Assembly (NCBI RefSeq): GCF_020740795.1
Contig: NC_067312.1
Location: 65,802,905 to 65,866,904 of the forward strand
Origin: Apus apus
Taxonomy: Eukaryota > Chordata > Aves > Apodiformes > Apodidae
Direction of reading: 5' to 3'
Length of the DNA stretch: 64,000 nucleotides
The notes under the pieces: model-generated
The model's database searches: none
Seen by the model: the letters and a program-made list of their open reading frames with translations, nothing else
What the model was told of the DNA's origin: nothing
Part shown: positions 48,126 to 64,000 of the stretch, in pieces
How the letters are laid out: each line of letters starts with the position of its first letter
Numbering within the stretch: the stretch's first letter is position 1
Position numbers and translations under genes: made by a program

Positions 48126-49404
48126 CAGTGTTCAGCAGCTCTTGTGTTTTTGCCAACAGTCTTGGTGAAAAGTTGCTACAGAGCCAGTAAGTTCGAGTGA
48201 ATAGCAGCATGGTAGAGGGCAAAGGGACTGACAAGTCAAACTTGTGTTTTGTGTTCAGTGTTATGGAGCACCCTCTTCTGCAATGTAAAGGTCACTAACT
48301 GGCAGAGCACTTGGGGAGACTTTTTCACAGGTTAATCACTGACCTGAGTAATTGATTTCACATCCCTACTGAAGTATCTTTACGCAGACTGCACAATGAT
48401 GAATTGCTTCTGTAAAGTGCATCAAGATCTGATGGAAAGCACTAAAAAACAGCTGTAGGCAATTATGCTTATGTCCAAAGTACACAGATGGGATCCATCT
48501 GCTGGAGTCAGGGAGAGTATATAACAGGTCTCAGCTCCTATAACCAAGTCTTCATACTTTCCTTCCCCTCCCCCCCCTCCAACAGAGCCATATTTAGCAT
48601 TCTCAGGGTGGAACAAGCACTACTGGAGAGACCACTGTCATATTTTACAAATAATTTTTTAAGGTATAAATGGCTTGATAAATCATCACTACCAAGATGA
48701 TTCAGAATAATTAAAACAGAAAGCCCAGGAATTGGCTTCTTATCTCAAGATGAATTTTCCTGATGAGTGTAGCTTCCCAAATTCGTTGGATTCTGGAACT
48801 TAATTGGTTGACAGTGGGACTGCAGGCACTAGAAAGCAAAATTTTAAACTCAGTTTTTCCTTGAGCAAACAGACCATTAGTCTGCTTTCATTGTAAACAC
48901 TCTTCAAAATCCATCTAGTGTTAACTTCAGTGGTCTTCCTTTAATTTGTTACTAACAAGGATTAGTTATGTTTACTTAACATTTTCCTTTGTCAGTGAAA
49001 ACAAGTACAGGGTATTTTTAGCAAAGAGGAGGAACAATTATCAATAGTTGCAACCTGCTGCATCTCTAACGGAAATAGTCAGAGGCTGGTAGCTGACTTG
49101 GCATTTAAACACCCAGGTACATTTTTTTGTGCTCTGCAGCTGGATTTCACAGTTCACCAATCACTTTTTTCAAGACTTGCTGGAGACCTTTTTATTTACT
49201 AACTTCAGAAGCCTAAAGTAGCACTTGCCTTTCAAATCTTGTGTCACCTCACTTGCCTGAAAATAGCACATGCCCCATGCTAATTTGTAGAGAGACTGGA
49301 AATTACTTGTATATCATGCATCAAATTTCACAACAAAATAAAACCAAGCAAAACAAGAGCTGCTGACAGCAGCACAGAAGAAAATAAAATTACACTTTGC
49401 AAAC
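48126..49404. other. Intergenic gap between convergent NIPSNAP3A and ABCA1
   Basis: About 1.3 kb separates the inferred poly(A) sites. I see no exon, RNA gene or recognisable repeat in it. Both genes transcribe toward this gap, so read-through of either would give antisense overlap. Confidence 0.55.
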
Positions 49405-49422
49405 TAATGGTGCCATAACAGC

Positions 49423-49428
49423 TTTATT
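49423..49428 (-). terminator. ABCA1: Poly(A) signal AATAAA, probable ABCA1 3' end
   Basis: TTTATT on the + strand gives a canonical signal on the - strand, about 3.14 kb after the stop. It is followed on the - strand by a TG/T-rich stretch (AAAGTGTAATTTTATTTTC). Confidence 0.55.
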
Positions 49429-52400
49429 TTTTACTTAATACAAGGCAATTAGAGTGCCTTTTAATACTTCACATAACAGTTATTAGCAAATACAAATATA
49501 TATACTTTTTTTTTTGCTTTTAATGAAAATGTCCATTTAAGGATTTAACTTAGAAATTTAAGTTGTGAAATCTCTCCAGATTTTTGCAAAGTTAACAGAT
49601 ATTCCAGTGCAAAAATAGATCCCATTACAGATAGCATAAAGTGCTTGGAATGAAGGACCAACTATTAATTCAGGAGGGAAGGATAAGCACAAAGTGGTGA
49701 TTTAACCATGGGGAAAATACAACAACTCCTTACTCAAATACAAACGTACTACAAAGAGGGATGCAACATGTCAATAGTAATAAAGCTTAAAATAAGTTAA
49801 CACCTCAGTGCAGTTTCATTATCAAGAGTGGTTCATATACTGTATGTGACACCAGAGTGCTTTTTTTTCCCCCAATACACACTTAAAAGAGTAAATGAGT
49901 GGCTGGCTAAACTTAGAACAAATCTTCATGTGAGAGTTGCATTACGCTGCCTGTTCAGTACAAACAATAGATCAGAGCTGTGAAATTGTTCAGTTAACAT
50001 CTATGTTTGCTGTAACATTTTGTCACAACAGACTCTGTATGAGCATGGCAGTCACAGGGGAATAGGAATCAAGAATCGCTTTTTCATGAGCTAAGGAAGA
50101 TGATGATGATGTGACTTTTCTTTCTTGCTAAACTGGTAATTTACATGAGCAGTTACAAAGAGCAAACCACAGCCCTTTCAGGAACAAATCTGAATCCTCC
50201 TAGAACTCGTTCTAGTTCTACATGCACTAGTTTGGTGCAGTGCAAAACTTGAGCCCTTCACTCCGGTGACTTAATGCTGATTTGTAATAGTGATTTTTAG
50301 CAGTGGTAAGCCTTCAGTTCATGCTATTTGTTTCAATGATACCGTAACATACCTGCAGCCTGTTATAGAGAAGTCATGGCTGTAGCTCAGCTGTTAGTAA
50401 TTTTTCTGCACCTGGAAGTCTGATGTATCTATCACCCTGTAACTCATCCCCATAGAGTGATGATGCCATAAAGGTAATAACAAAGCATGTTTTAAGTGAG
50501 GTATACCAATCCCCATTACACTCCTTTCTCAATCCCCTTACCAATGTATTACACAGATTTAAAAAAAAAAAAAAAACAAAGGAAAAAAACCAAACCAGTA
50601 TGAAAAAGGCACTTCAGCAGAGCATGTAGTAAGCTCTTACTTTATTCCAAGGCAGGACACAGCAGGGACTGGGAACTTGTGCTAAATATTTAAATGTATG
50701 TGTATTAAAAATGCTGAATTGGTCAGTGTTACCGAGTATACCTGGAAATATGTTCTCAGCATTCTTCAGGCTCATGCCAGCCACTTGCTGTTTGTGGGGC
50801 TGCTATGGGCATTCACAGAAGAAAATGGTCCATGACTGATTCATGATGAAGTAGCATCAAGAACTAGTGCAGAACCTGTTAGGGGTTACTTAAGGCGGAG
50901 GCATGACATATAGAAACAGCCCAGGAACTGCACTTGGGTTCAAACCACATTACTGAACCTGTTTCCGGATGTAAAAACAAGACAAAGGGGCCTGAAAGTG
51001 TACTAATGAAAGCATACTCTCCCATGACTGTTGTACAATGTGAACAAGAATTGGTTACCATGTAACATCCCCTCTAATATTATCGTGGATTTGTAGAACT
51101 TTAAGAACTACTGACTGATGTAACCGTAGCATTACTATTTTGAACTGCCTTGTTCTTGAAGGGGATTTTTACTGAAGCAGTTTGTCACATGTGTAATAAG
51201 GGTGTATCTTCCAGTTAGGGATCACCTAATGACCAAAACTACACTGCACAACAGAAGCAGAAACTTACATGTTAATCTAATGTTATACCAGTTTCCAAAG
51301 AGGAAAATTCTAGGTGCTCAACTTGCAGTAGTTGCAGATAGTGGCTGATTGCTTGAGTCTGGAACTTGGTCAGATCATGAATGTAGCTATCACTGCATGG
51401 ACAGAATGAGAGCATAGCATTGCAGGCATAATGTAAAGAAATACTGTGGCTACGAAGATCAACTTAAAGCACTTTCAATCCCTAATTATGCTACCTACCT
51501 ATTCAAAGTCATAAATAATACTGTTTTAAAAAAAAAAATCTACATCTTATTTCTAGTTTTATCTGGCAAAACCAGAAATGGCAACATGCTTGTGCTAAGC
51601 AGTAACTCCAGATGATGGGTACCTTTCTGGTGCAAAGCAGGGGTTAAAGAGCAGATATTACACATCTGAGTGACATCTCATGATTCAGAATTTGCTCTTG
51701 GCATTAGCAGCTTGTACAACTACTGAGTTTGCTGCTGTGGTCCAAACCCTAGGTCTGCTTCTCACCCACTTCCTCCTACTAGGTGTTCATACAGCTGCTG
51801 CAGTACCTCAAGGGAGCAGGAGAGTACTTAGCTACACAAAAACCTAGTCAGAGCAGCTTATTGGTTGTAATGCTGGTGGGACAATCCTGTGCATTTGCAG
51901 GGTTCACAGTTCTGGGCATCACCACTTACTGATGGAGATGTATGGATATGATGGCCCATCTCTTGCCATCCCATCTGCACGGTAGTGCTTTGTGGCCCCA
52001 GATTTCTCACCAACTGACCTACACCAGTCTAGAAAAAACAGCTGGTCAGGTCAGTTTTCACAAGCTAAGGCTACATCATGGGTGGTGACTTTTCCTGCCA
52101 CTGACTGTCTTGGTGCATTCATTGCCAGCAATGGATGTAGCACCAGGAAATTCCCACTCCTGACATGATTGTTTTAAAGACTAAAACATGCATGCCTAAA
52201 ATACCTATAAATAACCACTGGCCATGACTCCTCAATGAACAATTTTTGCAACCCTAGTGAAAACATACCGTACTGGACAAGATACGGTACAGTTGGAAGC
52301 CCACAGCATCTGGTGGGTGCCTTACCACAGCTTCAGAGTTATACTGTAATGAGCTAAGTTCAAGTCTTTCACTTGAGAACAGTACAAGACGACTCCATGA

Positions 52401-52433
52401 GGCACTGCCCCTGTAAAGGAATTTTGTTTTCAT

Positions 52434-52455
52434 TGCATTGAATTGCATTGCATTG
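52434..52455 (-). promoter_or_regulatory. ABCA1: Cluster of three miR-33 seed matches in the ABCA1 3'UTR
   Basis: On the - strand CAATGCAA (8-mer match to the miR-33 seed plus A1) occurs three times: seed 7-mers at 52434-52440, 52444-52450 and 52449-52455, the last two overlapping by 2 nt. They lie about 115-136 nt after the stop codon. miR-33 repression of ABCA1 through clustered 3'UTR sites near the stop is well established in mammals, so the function is inferred by conservation. Confidence 0.85.
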
Positions 52456-52569
52456 AATGGTTATCAGTAGAGTGTCCAGTTTCTCTTCCTTTAGCTTCTT
52501 CTTTGGGAGTATCCTATCCCAGGAACAGGAAGTTTGCATTCTGCTCATCATTTCTTTGCTGAAATTGGC

Positions 52570-64000
<11,431 letters not shown>

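Larger units (their letters stand above)
49405..52569 (-). other. ABCA1: ABCA1 3'UTR
   Basis: About 3.1 kb from the ABCA1 stop (52570-52572) to just past the - strand AATAAA at 49423-49428. The long 3'UTR is a known feature of ABCA1 in mammals. It carries the miR-33 site cluster close to the stop codon. A - strand GCACTTT (+ strand 49638-49644) also matches the miR-17/106b seed family; a single 7-mer is weak evidence. No coding frame is supported. Confidence 0.7.

Overview
The window is vertebrate nuclear DNA and most likely comes from a bird. Two genes can be read exon by exon: NIPSNAP3A on the + strand (41233-47261, six coding exons, apparently complete, 250 residues) and the 3' part of ABCA1 on the - strand (52570-64000, coding exons 32-50 plus the last 4 nt of exon 31, 773 residues of the C-terminal half). 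They lie tail to tail, as in mammals. The avian call rests on CR1 3'-end fragments (one with the ATTCTATG-type tail), compact ABCA1 introns, and a low repeat load. ABCA1 is Z-linked in chicken (established from the WHAM mutant), so a Z-chromosome origin is plausible, but it cannot be shown from sequence alone.

Layout. 1-20.9 kb: mostly non-coding DNA that appears to hold a - strand gene I do not recognise. It has a CpG-island first exon ending in a clean splice donor at 20869, a probable start-codon exon at 12371-12465, and a well-bounded coding exon at 8337-8445 that joins it in frame. The gene would continue left, possibly out of the window. 20.5-21.2 kb: a long purine tract, a CpG island with a 5-bp GCCGA/GCCGT repeat array, and a GC-box/G-run cluster. 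21.2-40.5 kb: a large gene-poor interval with an ancient MIR-like SINE relic near 34.0 kb and short simple repeats; no convincing exon was found. 40.57-41.46 kb: CpG-island promoter of NIPSNAP3A. 41.2-48.1 kb: NIPSNAP3A, with a CR1 tail in intron 2 and a probable antisense solo LTR in intron 3. 48.1-49.4 kb: short intergenic gap between the two poly(A) sites. 49.4-52.57 kb: about 3.1 kb of ABCA1 3'UTR with three clustered miR-33 seed matches close to the stop codon. 52.57-64.0 kb: ABCA1 exons 50 to 31.

Function. ABCA1 exports cholesterol and phospholipid to apolipoprotein A-I. The encoded segment covers the end of extracellular domain 2, the second membrane domain, nucleotide-binding domain 2 and the C-terminal tail. 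All NBD2 motifs are intact, and the segment aligns with human residues 1489-2261 without any net length change. NIPSNAP3A is a NIPSNAP-family protein, probably mitochondrial or vesicle-associated. The two genes share a conserved neighbourhood, but nothing in the sequence shows a shared function. I see no CRISPR array, operon, mobile gene cassette or clearly novel system. The most open question is the unrecognised - strand gene on the left.
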